64,000 bases of DNA from a bacterium. GTDB lineage: Bacteria; Chloroflexota; Dormibacteria; Dormibacterales; Dormibacteraceae. Below are positions 6,667 to 14,775 of this stretch, piece by piece. The stretch spans positions 1 to 64,000 of the forward strand of contig SCQL01000033.1 in assembly GCA_004299235.1 (NCBI GenBank). The letters are read 5' to 3'. The notes under the pieces were generated by a model. That model had not been told where the DNA came from. It saw nothing but the letters and a program-made list of their open reading frames with translations, and did no database searches. The translations under genes and the position numbers were made by a program. Positions within the stretch are counted from its first letter, which is position 1. Each line of letters starts with the position of its first letter.

Positions 6667-7518
6667 TCACGGCATGGAGGCGAGGGCTCTGAGCAGGCGA
6701 TCGAACGAGCTGGTGACGCCGTAGCGCCGGCCCAGGTCCCGCACCCGGTCCGGATCGTCGGGCCAGCGCTGCCGGCGCCCGCGAGGGACTTCGATCGCAA
6801 GGTCGCTCACCGGCGGCACCACCCGCTGCGCCTTCTGCAGATACTCCGCCTCAGCTGACCGGAACAGCCCAGCCTCGAGCATGGCGCCCACCGAGCCGTA
6901 CCGCCTCACCAGGTCGGCCGCCTTCTTGGGACCGACGCCGGCCAGCCCGGGCAGGCCGTCGGAAGGATCGCCGCGCAGGATTGCGAAGTCCGCGTAAGCG
7001 CGGCCAGGGATGGAGTAACGGCGCTCCACCTCGGCCTCGTCCACCACCGCGATGCCGCCCTTGTCCGGGTAAAGCACCACCACCTCACGATCCCGGATGA
7101 GGGTGAACAGGTCGCGGTCACCGCTGGCGATCTCAACCGGCGGATCCACCTTCGCGACCAGGGACGCGATGATGTCCTCCGCCTCGTACCCCGCCAGCCC
7201 GACGGCGTCGACGCCGGCGGCGGCCAGGCAATCCATGATCACCGGCATCTGGGGCTCGAGGTCGTGAGGCACGGGCTCAGCGGTCCGGTGCGTCTTGTAG
7301 CTTGGGATCAGCTCGACCCGCCAGTCCGGGCGCCAATCCTCATCGGTCGTCACGGCCACGTGTCGCGGACGGCGGTCGGTGATGTAGCGCGCGAGGTTGT
7401 CCATGAAGCCGCGCACGGCGTTGACCAGCGTTCCGTCCGGCGCGCGCGTGGACTGGGGCACGCCGTAGAAAGCGCGGAAGATCAGGCTCGAACCATCGAC
7501 CAGCAGCCATTCCGGCAA
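6667..7518 (-). CDS. Stand-alone 5'-3' exonuclease (DNA polymerase I N-terminal type)
   Basis: This 283-residue protein matches the FEN/5'-nuclease domain of DNA polymerase I with no polymerase part. It has VDGSSLIFRAFYGVP, GYEAEDIIASL and SGDRDLFTLI (acidic metal ligands), and the helix-hairpin-helix GDPSDGLPGLAGVGPKKAADLV. It would remove RNA primers and flaps during replication and repair. The most fitting start is TTG at 7518 (LPEWLLVDGSS); an in-frame extension to 7596 would run through the palindrome and lacks similarity. Confidence 0.9.
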   Translation of the reverse strand: MPEWLLVDGSSLIFRAFYGVPQSTRAPDGTLVNAVRGFMDNLARYITDRRPRHVAVTTDEDWRPDWRVELIPSYKTHRTAEPVPHDLEPQMPVIMDCLAAAGVDAVGLAGYEAEDIIASLVAKVDPPVEIASGDRDLFTLIRDREVVVLYPDKGGIAVVDEAEVERRYSIPGRAYADFAILRGDPSDGLPGLAGVGPKKAADLVRRYGSVGAMLEAGLFRSAEAEYLQKAQRVVPPVSDLAIEVPRGRRQRWPDDPDRVRDLGRRYGVTSSFDRLLRALASMP

Positions 7519-7526
7519 GGCGGCAC

Positions 7527-7551
7527 CATGGTAAGACCGCTGGTTACCATG
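7527..7551. promoter_or_regulatory. Perfect 8-bp inverted repeat between divergent genes (candidate operator)
   Basis: CATGGTAA (7527-7534) is mirrored by TTACCATG (7544-7551) with a 9-nt centre. It sits between the start of the exonuclease gene (7518, minus) and the lipoprotein gene (7596, plus), where a dimeric repressor could control both. Confidence 0.45.
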
Positions 7552-7595
7552 ACGGTGGGTTGAGACGCCGGGCGCGCGCGGGGAGCGCTGCTGCA

Positions 7596-8777
7596 ATGGT
7601 CCGGGTTGCAGCCGCGGCGGTGGTCGCGCTCGGCCTGGCCGCCTGCTACAGCTCCAACCCGGGTTCTGGCGCCTCGTCGACCCGGCTCTCCTCGCCCGGG
7701 GCCGGACCCGTGACCAACGCCGGCTCCAAAGCCTCCGACCTGCGCACGAGGCTGGACCTCCTGCTCGCCGAGCACGTGATCGTCGTCGCCAAAGAATCCG
7801 TCGCCGCGGCCTATCACTCCGACGAGTACGCCGGCTACGCCGGCCTCCTGACCACCAACGGCAGCGCGCTCGCCGGCGTGATGCGGTCCGCCTTCGGCAA
7901 CAGCGCGGCCACCCAGTTCGAGCAGGTCTGGGCCGTCCATGACGGCTCCTTCGTCGACTACGCGATCGGCCTCGTCACGCACAACGACACCAAGTCCAAT
8001 GGCGCCATGTCCGCTCTCCTCAACGGATACGTGCCTCAGTTCGCGCGGTTCGTCACCGACACGACCCAGCTCCCGCTCGACCCGATGACGCAGCTCGCGA
8101 CCGATCAGGTCCTCGAGACGAAGGCCGTGATCGACGACCAGGCGGCGCAGGACTATCCGGCGATGTATGCGGACCTTCGAACCGCGTACGCACACAGCGC
8201 TCGCATCGGTGATGCGCTCGCTTCCAGGATGGTGCAGAAGTTCCCGGACAAGTTCCCGGGCAACCCTTCGACCAATGCGGTCGACCTGCGCGTCATCCTC
8301 AACGATCTCCTCCAGGAGCACGCCTACCTCGCGACCATGGCCACCGACGCCATCGCCGCCGGCCGCGAGGGGGAACAGACGGCGGCGTCGAGCGCCCTGA
8401 CCGCCAACGCGGACGCGCTCGGCACCGCGCTCCGCCGGCTGCTCGGGAATACCGCCGGCACGCGGTTCGCCCAGTTGTGGAGCGCTCGAGATGCGGGCCT
8501 TGTCGCCTATGCGACCTCCGCCGATGCCGGCGAGAAACAGAGGCTGGCCGGCTCATTCGTGTCGCAATTCGCGAACCTGGTGAACAGCCCGAGCGGTCTC
8601 GGCGCCGCGGTCCACGACCAGGTCCTCGCCACCATCAAGGTCATCGACGATCAGCGAGCGAAGGCGTTCGCGCCGCTGGCGGGCGACGACCGCGCGGCCG
8701 CGGCGGCGATGCAGCCCATCGCCGATGCGATCGTCGCCGCCGCCGTCGCGCAGCGGTCGGCCGAGCTTGGAGCCTAG
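7596..8777 (+). CDS. Lipoprotein with two tandem helical repeats
   Basis: The 393-residue protein has the signal MVRVAAAAVVALGLAAC (lipobox LAAC). The mature part contains two related alpha-helical units of about 165 residues: the first has LRTRLDLLLAEHVIVVAKES and FGNSAATQFEQVWAVHDGSFVDYA, the second LRVILNDLLQEHAYLATMAT and LGNTAGTRFAQLWSARDAGLVAYA. Both end in a helix containing VIDDQ. The conserved EH plus helical bundle is reminiscent of ferritin/hemerythrin-like folds but I do not recognise the family. Start ATG 7596 is chosen because GGGGAG lies upstream and the signal peptide begins there; a TTG at 7560 is the alternative. Confidence 0.75.
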   Translation: MVRVAAAAVVALGLAACYSSNPGSGASSTRLSSPGAGPVTNAGSKASDLRTRLDLLLAEHVIVVAKESVAAAYHSDEYAGYAGLLTTNGSALAGVMRSAFGNSAATQFEQVWAVHDGSFVDYAIGLVTHNDTKSNGAMSALLNGYVPQFARFVTDTTQLPLDPMTQLATDQVLETKAVIDDQAAQDYPAMYADLRTAYAHSARIGDALASRMVQKFPDKFPGNPSTNAVDLRVILNDLLQEHAYLATMATDAIAAGREGEQTAASSALTANADALGTALRRLLGNTAGTRFAQLWSARDAGLVAYATSADAGEKQRLAGSFVSQFANLVNSPSGLGAAVHDQVLATIKVIDDQRAKAFAPLAGDDRAAAAAMQPIADAIVAAAVAQRSAELGA

Positions 8778-8799
8778 CGCCCCCGAACTCTCGGTGACG

Positions 8800-10068
8800 C
8801 TACGCGTGATCCAGCGCGGCGGCGATGATCTCCAGGCCGGTGGCCGCCTCTTCGGGATTGATCACCAGGGGCGGGCTGATCCGCACCGCGCGAGCGCCCG
8901 CGGTCAGCAGCAGCAGGCCGCGCTCGAACGCCGCCTGCACGAGCCGCGCCGCCTGGTCGGCGCTCTTGAACTCGATCGCCAGCATCAGGCCCAGCCCGCG
9001 GACGTCCGTCACCTGCGTGTGCGTGGACGCGATCTCGCGCAAGCCGTCCTGCAGCAGGGCGCCGACCCGGGCGGCATTCTCGATGAGGCCGTCCTCCAGC
9101 AGGTCGAGCGTGGCGAGGGCGGCGGCGCACGCCACAGGGTTGCCGCCGAAGGTGCTGCCGTGCGATCCCGGAGGCCAGCTCATCTGCTCGGCCCGGGCGA
9201 TGAACGCGCCCAGGGGCAGGCCCGAGGCGATGCCCTTGGCGAGGCATACGATGTCCGGCTCCACTCCCCAGTGCTCCACGCCGAGCAGATGCCCGGTCCG
9301 CCCCATGCCGGACTGCACTTCATCGGCCACGAGCAGGATGCCGTGCTTGAGCGTGAGCTCGCGCAGGCGGGGGAGGAAGTCGTCCGGCGGCACGAGGTAG
9401 CCGCCCTCGCCCTGGATCGGCTCGACGAAGATCGCCGCCACGCTCTCCGCCGGAGCGACGGTGGCAAACAGCTCCTCCAGGCGCTCCATGGTCTCGTCGG
9501 TGGTCACGCCTCGAGCCGCCGACGGGAAGGGCGCGTGAAACACCGACGACAGAAGCGGCGCGAAGCGGCGCCGCTGGCTGGCCTTGGACGCGGTCAGCGA
9601 GAGGGCGCCGAACGTGCGGCCGTGGAAGGCGCCGATGAAGGCGATGTAGCTCGGACGCCCGGTCGTGAAGCGCGCCAGCTTCATCGCCCCCTCGATCGCC
9701 TCGGCGCCTGAGTTGGTGAAGAACACCTTGGCCGGCGTGCCCGGCAGGATCCTGGCCTCCAGCCGCTCGGCCAGCTCGATCTCGGAGCTGTAGTAGAAGT
9801 CCGTGCCCGACATGTGCAGGAAGCGCCTTGCCTGCTCTTCGATCGCGGCCACGACCTTGGGATGGGAGTGGCCCGTTGAGACCACTGCGATCCCGGCGGT
9901 GAGGTCCAGGAAGCGGTTGCCGTCGACGTCGGTGACCCAGCATCCCTCGCCGCGTTCCATCACGAAGGGGTAGGTGCGGGTGAAGCTTGGCGACATCGCC
10001 CTGGCATCCCGGGCGATCAGCTCGGCGGCCTTGGGCCCGGGCAGGGCGGTCTGGATGAGAGGCTTCAC
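8800..10068 (-). CDS. Class III PLP aminotransferase (acetylornithine/4-aminobutyrate type)
   Basis: The 422-residue protein transfers an omega-amino group to 2-oxoglutarate or similar acceptors. Visible features are WVTDVDGNRFLDLTAG, the FFTNSGAEAIEGAMKLAR phosphate-binding segment, FHGRTFG, the FVEPIQGEGG and LLVADEVQSGMGRTG block, and the PLP lysine in LAKGIASGLPLGAF. Length and motifs fit GabT or ArgD-like enzymes; the substrate cannot be decided from sequence. GTG 10068 is chosen because a TAAGTT box ends 7 nt before it, implying a leaderless transcript. Confidence 0.88.
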   Translation of the reverse strand: MKPLIQTALPGPKAAELIARDARAMSPSFTRTYPFVMERGEGCWVTDVDGNRFLDLTAGIAVVSTGHSHPKVVAAIEEQARRFLHMSGTDFYYSSEIELAERLEARILPGTPAKVFFTNSGAEAIEGAMKLARFTTGRPSYIAFIGAFHGRTFGALSLTASKASQRRRFAPLLSSVFHAPFPSAARGVTTDETMERLEELFATVAPAESVAAIFVEPIQGEGGYLVPPDDFLPRLRELTLKHGILLVADEVQSGMGRTGHLLGVEHWGVEPDIVCLAKGIASGLPLGAFIARAEQMSWPPGSHGSTFGGNPVACAAALATLDLLEDGLIENAARVGALLQDGLREIASTHTQVTDVRGLGLMLAIEFKSADQAARLVQAAFERGLLLLTAGARAVRISPPLVINPEEAATGLEIIAAALDHA

Positions 10069-10075
10069 CGTCCGG

Positions 10076-10081
10076 AACTTA
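10076..10081 (-). promoter_or_regulatory. -10 hexamer TAAGTT of a leaderless promoter
   Basis: On the minus strand TAAGTT is followed by 7 nt and the GTG start of the aminotransferase at 10068; no Shine-Dalgarno sequence is present. It decides that start. Confidence 0.5.
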
Positions 10082-10134
10082 CCAGATGAAGCCAACTTTC
10101 TCGCTGCGGGCCGCATTCGTGATCCAATGTCCTC

Positions 10135-10641
10135 GTGACCAAGACGACCAGGACGTTCACGATCCGGCAGGCGACCAGGGATGACCTGAAGGCCGTCGTC
10201 GGCATCTATAACTGGGCGGTCAACCAGACCTTTGCCACCATCGACTCCGAGCCCCTCGACACCGAGGAGGCCGCGGCCTGGTGGGAGGCGCACGGCAAGC
10301 GATCGAAGCTGATCGTGAGCACTGACGAAAGCGGCGTCATCGGCTGGGCACGCCTGCTCCCCTGGAAGCAGCGCGGCTTCGACGTCGTCGAAGACCTCGT
10401 GTACGTCGACCCCGTCCACCAGGGAAGAGGCATCGGCCGGGCGCTGCTGACAGAGCTGATCCAGGAGGCGCGTGGCCTCGGCTACCACACCATCGTCGCC
10501 ACGATCGCCACCGACAACCGCTCGGGCCTGCAGCTGCACTCGCGGCTCGGTTTCGAGGTCGTGGGCACGATTCGCGACGCCGCCCACAAATTCGATCGCT
10601 GGATGGACATCACGCTGGTTCAGCGCCGCCTCGAAGCCTAG
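10135..10641 (+). CDS. GNAT acetyltransferase, phosphinothricin acetyltransferase-like
   Basis: The 168-residue protein has the full GNAT fold: TIRQATRDDLKAVVGIYNWAV, FATIDSEPLDTEEAAAWW, the acetyl-CoA loop VDPVHQGRGIGRALLTELI, and IATDNRSGLQLHSRLGFEVVGTIRDAAHKFDRWMDI. The last block is characteristic of the PAT/Bar/MnaT group that N-acetylates phosphinothricin, methionine sulfoximine or similar amines. The start is GTG 10135. It is divergent from the aminotransferase and convergent with the amino-acid-binding lipoprotein, 4 bp away. Confidence 0.9.
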   Translation: MTKTTRTFTIRQATRDDLKAVVGIYNWAVNQTFATIDSEPLDTEEAAAWWEAHGKRSKLIVSTDESGVIGWARLLPWKQRGFDVVEDLVYVDPVHQGRGIGRALLTELIQEARGLGYHTIVATIATDNRSGLQLHSRLGFEVVGTIRDAAHKFDRWMDITLVQRRLEA

Positions 10642-10645
10642 CCGG

Positions 10646-11896
10646 TCACATCCCGGGCGCTGCCTCCATGGGCGCGCCGTTGGCGAAGGCGGGTGGGAAG
10701 ACCACCTTCATGACGCCGACCGCCTGCCACTGGCCGACCACCGCCGCCGCCCGGGTGTTCTGACCCACGTCCAGGGCGTCCGAGCCCCCAAACCGGACCC
10801 CCCCGCCGTTGATGCTGTCGCCGGCGGGCACGTCAACGCCGAGCGCGAGACCGCGAATCGACTCCGAAGTGACCACGCCGGTCGTCTTCGCGAGCACGTC
10901 GGCAAAAAAGGTCCAGCCGCCGACGAAGCCGGCCACAGCCGGGATCGACATGGCCGCCCCGCCGTTGCTGTGTTCGTACACCGAACGCGCCTTGGCGAGC
11001 AGGGCCCGGCCCGCCGGCGAAAGCGCGGCCGGGCTGACGTCGGCGGCGTCCGGTTTGTCCGCCGCGTAGACGCCGACCGAGTCGGCGCCCAGGCGCTGGC
11101 CGAAGGCGGGCATGCAGAAGGCCGAGCTCGTGCCGATGGCGCCTTTGAGGGTCACATGGTGGCGGAGAACGGCTTGCCAGATGGCAATGCCGTCGTCGAG
11201 GTAGCTGACGTCCCACAGAAAGTCGGCGCGGTCCGCGGCGAGCCTCGCGGCGATGGCGTCCGGGTCGTAGCCGCGGGGGTCGTATTCGATGACGTCGACC
11301 ACCTGGATGCCCAGCTGCCGAGCGAGGGCTTCCTCGCCGCCACCCACCGACCGGCCGTAGATGTCGTTGACGCGCACGATCACGGCCCGTGGCGACGAAA
11401 GCCTGGATTCCGGGATCAGCACGTCGTGGGTGAACGTGACCGCAATGCGGCCGAGCGAGCTGCCGGTGGCGACGGTGCGGAACACGTAGTGCCGCTGGGC
11501 GGTGATGGGATCCGCCACCGCGCCGGTTTCCCAGTAGACGGTCTTCAATTCCTCAGCCCGCGTCGAAGCCGCCGCCGACAGCGTGCTCCCATAGGTGCCG
11601 AAAATCGCGGGCACGTGATAATCGCGGACGAGTGAGTCGACGGCGGCTCTGGCGCCATCCGGCGTCACGGCGTCGATCACCTGCAGGCGCACCGGGACCT
11701 TCAGCGCTCCGCTTGTCTCGGCCAGCTGGAGCGCGGCCCGCACCCCCGCCAGCTCCTCTTTCCCGCCCGGTGCCTGCGACCCGCTGAGCGGATAGATCGC
11801 GCCCAGCACCAGCTCGTGGCTCTGGGGCGGCTGCGACTGCGCGCATGCGGCCGCGATCAAAACAACGAGCGCGATGAGGGCGGCGCGGCGGATCAC
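10646..11896 (-). CDS. Branched-chain amino acid ABC transporter substrate-binding lipoprotein
   Basis: The 416-residue protein has a lipoprotein signal (MIRRAALIALVVLIAAAC) followed by a type I periplasmic-binding fold of the LivJ/leucine-binding family: LGAIYPLSGSQAPGGKEELAGVRAALQLAE, ARAAVDSLVRDYHVPAIFGTYGS, RAVIVRVNDIYGRSV. It would capture an amino acid or small amide outside the membrane. No permease or ATPase genes are adjacent, so the partner transporter lies elsewhere or the protein acts as a sensor. GTG 11896 lies 6 nt after a TATCCT box. Confidence 0.85.
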   Translation of the reverse strand: MIRRAALIALVVLIAAACAQSQPPQSHELVLGAIYPLSGSQAPGGKEELAGVRAALQLAETSGALKVPVRLQVIDAVTPDGARAAVDSLVRDYHVPAIFGTYGSTLSAAASTRAEELKTVYWETGAVADPITAQRHYVFRTVATGSSLGRIAVTFTHDVLIPESRLSSPRAVIVRVNDIYGRSVGGGEEALARQLGIQVVDVIEYDPRGYDPDAIAARLAADRADFLWDVSYLDDGIAIWQAVLRHHVTLKGAIGTSSAFCMPAFGQRLGADSVGVYAADKPDAADVSPAALSPAGRALLAKARSVYEHSNGGAAMSIPAVAGFVGGWTFFADVLAKTTGVVTSESIRGLALGVDVPAGDSINGGGVRFGGSDALDVGQNTRAAAVVGQWQAVGVMKVVFPPAFANGAPMEAAPGM

Positions 11897-11902
11897 CAGG
11901 CC

Positions 11903-11908
11903 AGGATA
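11903..11908 (-). promoter_or_regulatory. -10 hexamer TATCCT of a leaderless promoter
   Basis: On the minus strand TATCCT is followed by 6 nt and the GTG start of the substrate-binding lipoprotein at 11896. No ribosome-binding site is visible. Confidence 0.5.
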
Positions 11909-11979
11909 TCGACTCCGGCCCTGCGCTCGACGGGGTGGTGACCCCGCCTGACAGGGGGCGCGGTCGGGCCGGGACCCGC

Positions 11980-12393
11980 TCAGGCTGTGGCCGCGGCCCT
12001 CACGCCGTCCGCGCCGCGTGCCTCCGCCAGCTGGCGCTGGAGCTTGGGCGCGGTGGCGTAGCCGTAGTTGACGTGAAGCGCCCGGCCGTCCGCCGACATC
12101 ACGACGGTGGTCGGAAGCGTGTACACGTGGAACCGATCCGCGAGCGTCCGCTCGGCGATGGCGTCGACCTTGTCGATGCGCACCGGCCCGAGCCTGGCCA
12201 GGGCCGGCTCCTGGTGGGTCCGGCACACGGTGCAGCCCTCGCCGGTGAAGTAAAGGAGGTAAGGCTCGGCCGCGGGCTCAGAGGTCGCCGCCGCGGCGCG
12301 GCGGCGCGCTCGCGAGGAACGCCAGGTCTCCAGGCAGGCGGCGGCGAGCACCACGATGCCCACCACCGCCAACGCCCAGAGTTGTGCGCTCAT
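11980..12393 (-). CDS. Membrane-anchored thioredoxin-like protein
   Basis: The 137-residue protein has an N-terminal membrane helix (LWALAVVGIVVLAAACLETW) and then a thioredoxin fold with the redox motif GCTVC, the cis-proline VYTLPTT and a C-terminal helix. The CTVC active site differs from the usual CGPC. Its ATG overlaps the DUF4395 stop (ATGA), and the rhodanese gene precedes that, so all three are one operon. The likely role is passing reducing equivalents to, or receiving sulfane sulfur from, the rhodanese; this is inferred from context. Confidence 0.85.
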   Translation of the reverse strand: MSAQLWALAVVGIVVLAAACLETWRSSRARRRAAAATSEPAAEPYLLYFTGEGCTVCRTHQEPALARLGPVRIDKVDAIAERTLADRFHVYTLPTTVVMSADGRALHVNYGYATAPKLQRQLAEARGADGVRAAATA

Positions 12394-12857
12394 CAGGAGG
12401 TGCGGGTCGTCCCGGATGACGGGGTGGCCCTGATCAATCCTGCCCGTCCCAGCCGGTAGTAGATCTGGCAGCCGAGGCAGTAGCCGAACGCCAGGTTGAC
12501 GAACGCCAGCACCGCGACGAGCAGCGCGACCGCCAATCCCACCGCCGGGAGAGGCAGCAGAAGAATCGAAGCGACGGCGAGGAAGACTCCACCCAGGCCC
12601 TGGGCGAAGTTGTGAGGTTCCGGCCGGTCCTGCGCCGGTCGCGGCTTGACGATGCCGCGCGGCTTGAGGACCTTGAAGTACAGCTGCTTGAACAACGCCA
12701 GGCCCGGGAAGAAGGTGCCCACGAGGAGAACCACCGCGAGCAGCGGGATCAACACGAGCAGCGGCCGGAAGAGCGCGCTGCCGAAGAACGCGACGAGCAC
12801 GGTCGCCACGATCCCGGTCTGGTTGATTTTCAGCGCCGAGTGGTCAACGGTCTGCAT
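12393..12857 (-). CDS. DUF4395 integral membrane protein
   Basis: The 154-residue protein has four hydrophobic segments (IVATVLVAFFGSAL; PLLVLIPLLAVVLLVGTFF; GLGGVFLAVASILLLPL; AVALLVAVLAFVNLAFGYCLGCQIYY). The last carries the cysteine pair GYCLGCQIYY typical of DUF4395. The C-terminal cysteines next to the membrane and the rhodanese and thioredoxin neighbours suggest a role in thiol or sulfane-sulfur handling across the membrane. The gene starts 2 bp after the rhodanese stop. Confidence 0.85.
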   Translation of the reverse strand: MQTVDHSALKINQTGIVATVLVAFFGSALFRPLLVLIPLLAVVLLVGTFFPGLALFKQLYFKVLKPRGIVKPRPAQDRPEPHNFAQGLGGVFLAVASILLLPLPAVGLAVALLVAVLAFVNLAFGYCLGCQIYYRLGRAGLIRATPSSGTTRTS

Positions 12858-12859
12858 CG

Positions 12860-13699
12860 TTACTTCTCGATCGGAACCCTGATCGAGCTGCCCCATTCCG
12901 TCCACGAACCGTCGTAGTTGCGGACGTCGGGGTAGCCGAGGAGCTCCTTCAGAGCGAACCAGGTGTGAGCCGAGCGCTCGCCGATGCGGCAGTAGGCGAT
13001 CACCTCTTTGTTGGCCGTGATGCCATTGCCGCCGTAGATCTCCTTCAACTCCTCCACGCTCTTGAAGGTGCCGTCCTCCTTGACCGCGGTCCCCCAGGGG
13101 ATGCTGACTGCGGTCGGAATGTGGCCGCCTCGCTGAGCGCCCTCCTGAGGGATGTTCTCCGGCGCGATCAGCTCGCCCGAGTACTCCTTGGGCGAGCGCA
13201 CGTCGACCAGGCCGGCCGTGCCGATCTTCGACAGCACGTGATCCCGGTAGGCCCGGATGTCCTCCCTCGGGGAGCCTTGGAATTGGTAGGAGCTCGCTGC
13301 GTAGCCGGGGACTTCCTGGCTGTACGCACGGCCTTCCTTCTCCCACTTGACCCGACCGCCGTCGATGAGCTGGAGCTTGTCGTGGCCGTAGTACTTCAGA
13401 GCCCAGTACGCGTACGCCGCGAACCAGTTGTTGAAGTCGCCGTAGAGGACGATCGTGGTGTCGGGGGTGATGCCGCTGCGGCCGAGCAGGCCGGCCAGGG
13501 CGTCCTTGCCGGCGATGTCACGGTTGACCTGGTCCTGAAGGTCCTTCCTCCAGTCCCAGCCGACCGCGCCCTCGAGGTGTCCCTTGTCGTACGCGCGGGG
13601 GTCGACGTCGACCTCGACCACGCGCAGACCTTTGTCCTTGGCGTGCTCGGCGATCCACTCCGTGGTGACCAGAGCCTGGGTTGTTGTCGATGAGCTCAA
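12860..13699 (-). CDS. sseA: Thiosulfate sulfurtransferase (two-domain rhodanese)
   Basis: The 279-residue protein has two rhodanese domains. The first begins ALVTTEWIAEHAKD and contains GAVGWDWRKDLQD; the second has GLVDVRSPKEYSGE, GHIPTAVSIPWG and the active-site loop AYCRIGERSAHTWF, where the Cys carries the persulfide. It moves sulfur from thiosulfate to a thiophilic acceptor. TTG 13699 is chosen because a strong GGAGG lies 7 nt upstream; an ATG at 13729 would put that ribosome-binding site inside the gene. It is first in an operon with DUF4395 and a thioredoxin. Confidence 0.93.
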   Translation of the reverse strand: MSSSTTTQALVTTEWIAEHAKDKGLRVVEVDVDPRAYDKGHLEGAVGWDWRKDLQDQVNRDIAGKDALAGLLGRSGITPDTTIVLYGDFNNWFAAYAYWALKYYGHDKLQLIDGGRVKWEKEGRAYSQEVPGYAASSYQFQGSPREDIRAYRDHVLSKIGTAGLVDVRSPKEYSGELIAPENIPQEGAQRGGHIPTAVSIPWGTAVKEDGTFKSVEELKEIYGGNGITANKEVIAYCRIGERSAHTWFALKELLGYPDVRNYDGSWTEWGSSIRVPIEK

Positions 13700-13706
13700 T
13701 TTCAAA

Positions 13707-13711
13707 CCTCC
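13707..13711 (-). promoter_or_regulatory. Shine-Dalgarno GGAGG deciding a TTG start
   Basis: GGAGG on the minus strand lies 7 nt before TTG 13699, the start of the rhodanese gene, and rules out the ATG further upstream. Confidence 0.75.
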
Positions 13712-13926
13712 AAAATCCAAATCAAGCAAGCCAATCGAGTGCTTGCAGTCCGGGTGACGAAGCGGTCGAGTGGGCGCGCCGCACGGGCGCGAGCAAACGA
13801 CCGGTCTAGCTACAGAAGCAGGCCGGGATATGTACCAGGCGCTGGGCAGGCCAGGTGAAATCCTGCATTTGAGGCAATTCTAGCCAACCCCACGGACCGG
13901 GCGTCAATTCCCGATGATTAGCGTTC

Positions 13927-14775
13927 ATGGCTCAGATCGGACTGATCAAATACCAGGCCCTCGGCAACGACTACCTGGTCATGGACCTGCCGGGCCCGCT
14001 GGACCGGGTCGTGCCCCTCCTGCCCGCCCTCTGCGACCGCAACCTGGGCCTGGGATCGGACGGGCTGTTGGCCTTCGACCCCAAAGCCATGACCGTCCGA
14101 ATCTTCAATCCCGACCGCTCCGAGGCCCAGAAGAGCGGCAACGGGCTGCGCATCACCGCCGCCCACGCCGTGCTCGAGCACGGGGCGGCCGACAGGTTCG
14201 AGCTGCAAACCACGGATCGATCGAACGCGGTGCGGGTCCTGGCTCGGAACGGCGCCGAGATCGTGTGCGAGCTCGACATCGGCCGGCCGTCGTTTCGCGC
14301 CGCCGACCTCCCGGCGACGTTCGACGGCGAGCCTGATCGGGTCGTGCTGGACACGCCTGCCGGGCGGGTGGAGGCGATGCTCGTCTCGGTCGGCAACCCT
14401 CACTGCGTCGTCTTCGGCCAGCCGGTGACAAAAGACCGATGCGTCGAGCTGGGCCCTTATCTCGAACGTCATCCGGCCTTCCCCGAGCGCACCAACGTCC
14501 AGCTCTTCGAGGTGATCGATCGCGCCCGGGTGCGCGTCGAGATCTGGGAGCGGGGGGCGGGCTACACGCTCGCCTCGGGCACGAGCGCGAGCGCCGTGGC
14601 CGCCGCCTGCATGCGCGCCGGACTGGTGGACGACCGGGTCACGCTTCAGATGCCGGGCGGCGACCTGAAGGTCCGTCGCGAGGCGGCCGGGAACCTGGTC
14701 CAGTCCGGTCCCGCGCGCAGGGTCTACCGCGCGGTGGTCGACCTGGCCGACTTCGGGCTCAGCGAGCCGCGGTAG
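13927..14775 (+). CDS. DapF-fold protein lacking both catalytic cysteines
   Basis: The 282-residue protein aligns along its length with diaminopimelate epimerase: KYQALGNDYLV near the start, GLGSDGLLAF, NPDRSEAQKSGNGLR, SVGNPHCVVF, ERTNVQLFEV and WERGAGYTLASGTSASAVA. In active DapF the two acid/base residues are Cys in GNGxRC and ACGTG; here they are Ile76 and Ser217. Without the thiol pair, normal stereo-inversion of LL-diaminopimelate is not expected. It may have another substrate, be a pseudo-enzyme, or use a different mechanism. It is divergent from the rhodanese operon, and its last 17 bp overlap the convergent HAD gene. Confidence 0.85.
   Translation: MAQIGLIKYQALGNDYLVMDLPGPLDRVVPLLPALCDRNLGLGSDGLLAFDPKAMTVRIFNPDRSEAQKSGNGLRITAAHAVLEHGAADRFELQTTDRSNAVRVLARNGAEIVCELDIGRPSFRAADLPATFDGEPDRVVLDTPAGRVEAMLVSVGNPHCVVFGQPVTKDRCVELGPYLERHPAFPERTNVQLFEVIDRARVRVEIWERGAGYTLASGTSASAVAAACMRAGLVDDRVTLQMPGGDLKVRREAAGNLVQSGPARRVYRAVVDLADFGLSEPR

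Noticed and set aside
13712-13926. Possible riboswitch upstream of the rhodanese operon
   Set aside because: I could not fit a SAM or other known riboswitch core, and the spacer before dapF-like gene is shared by two divergent promoters.
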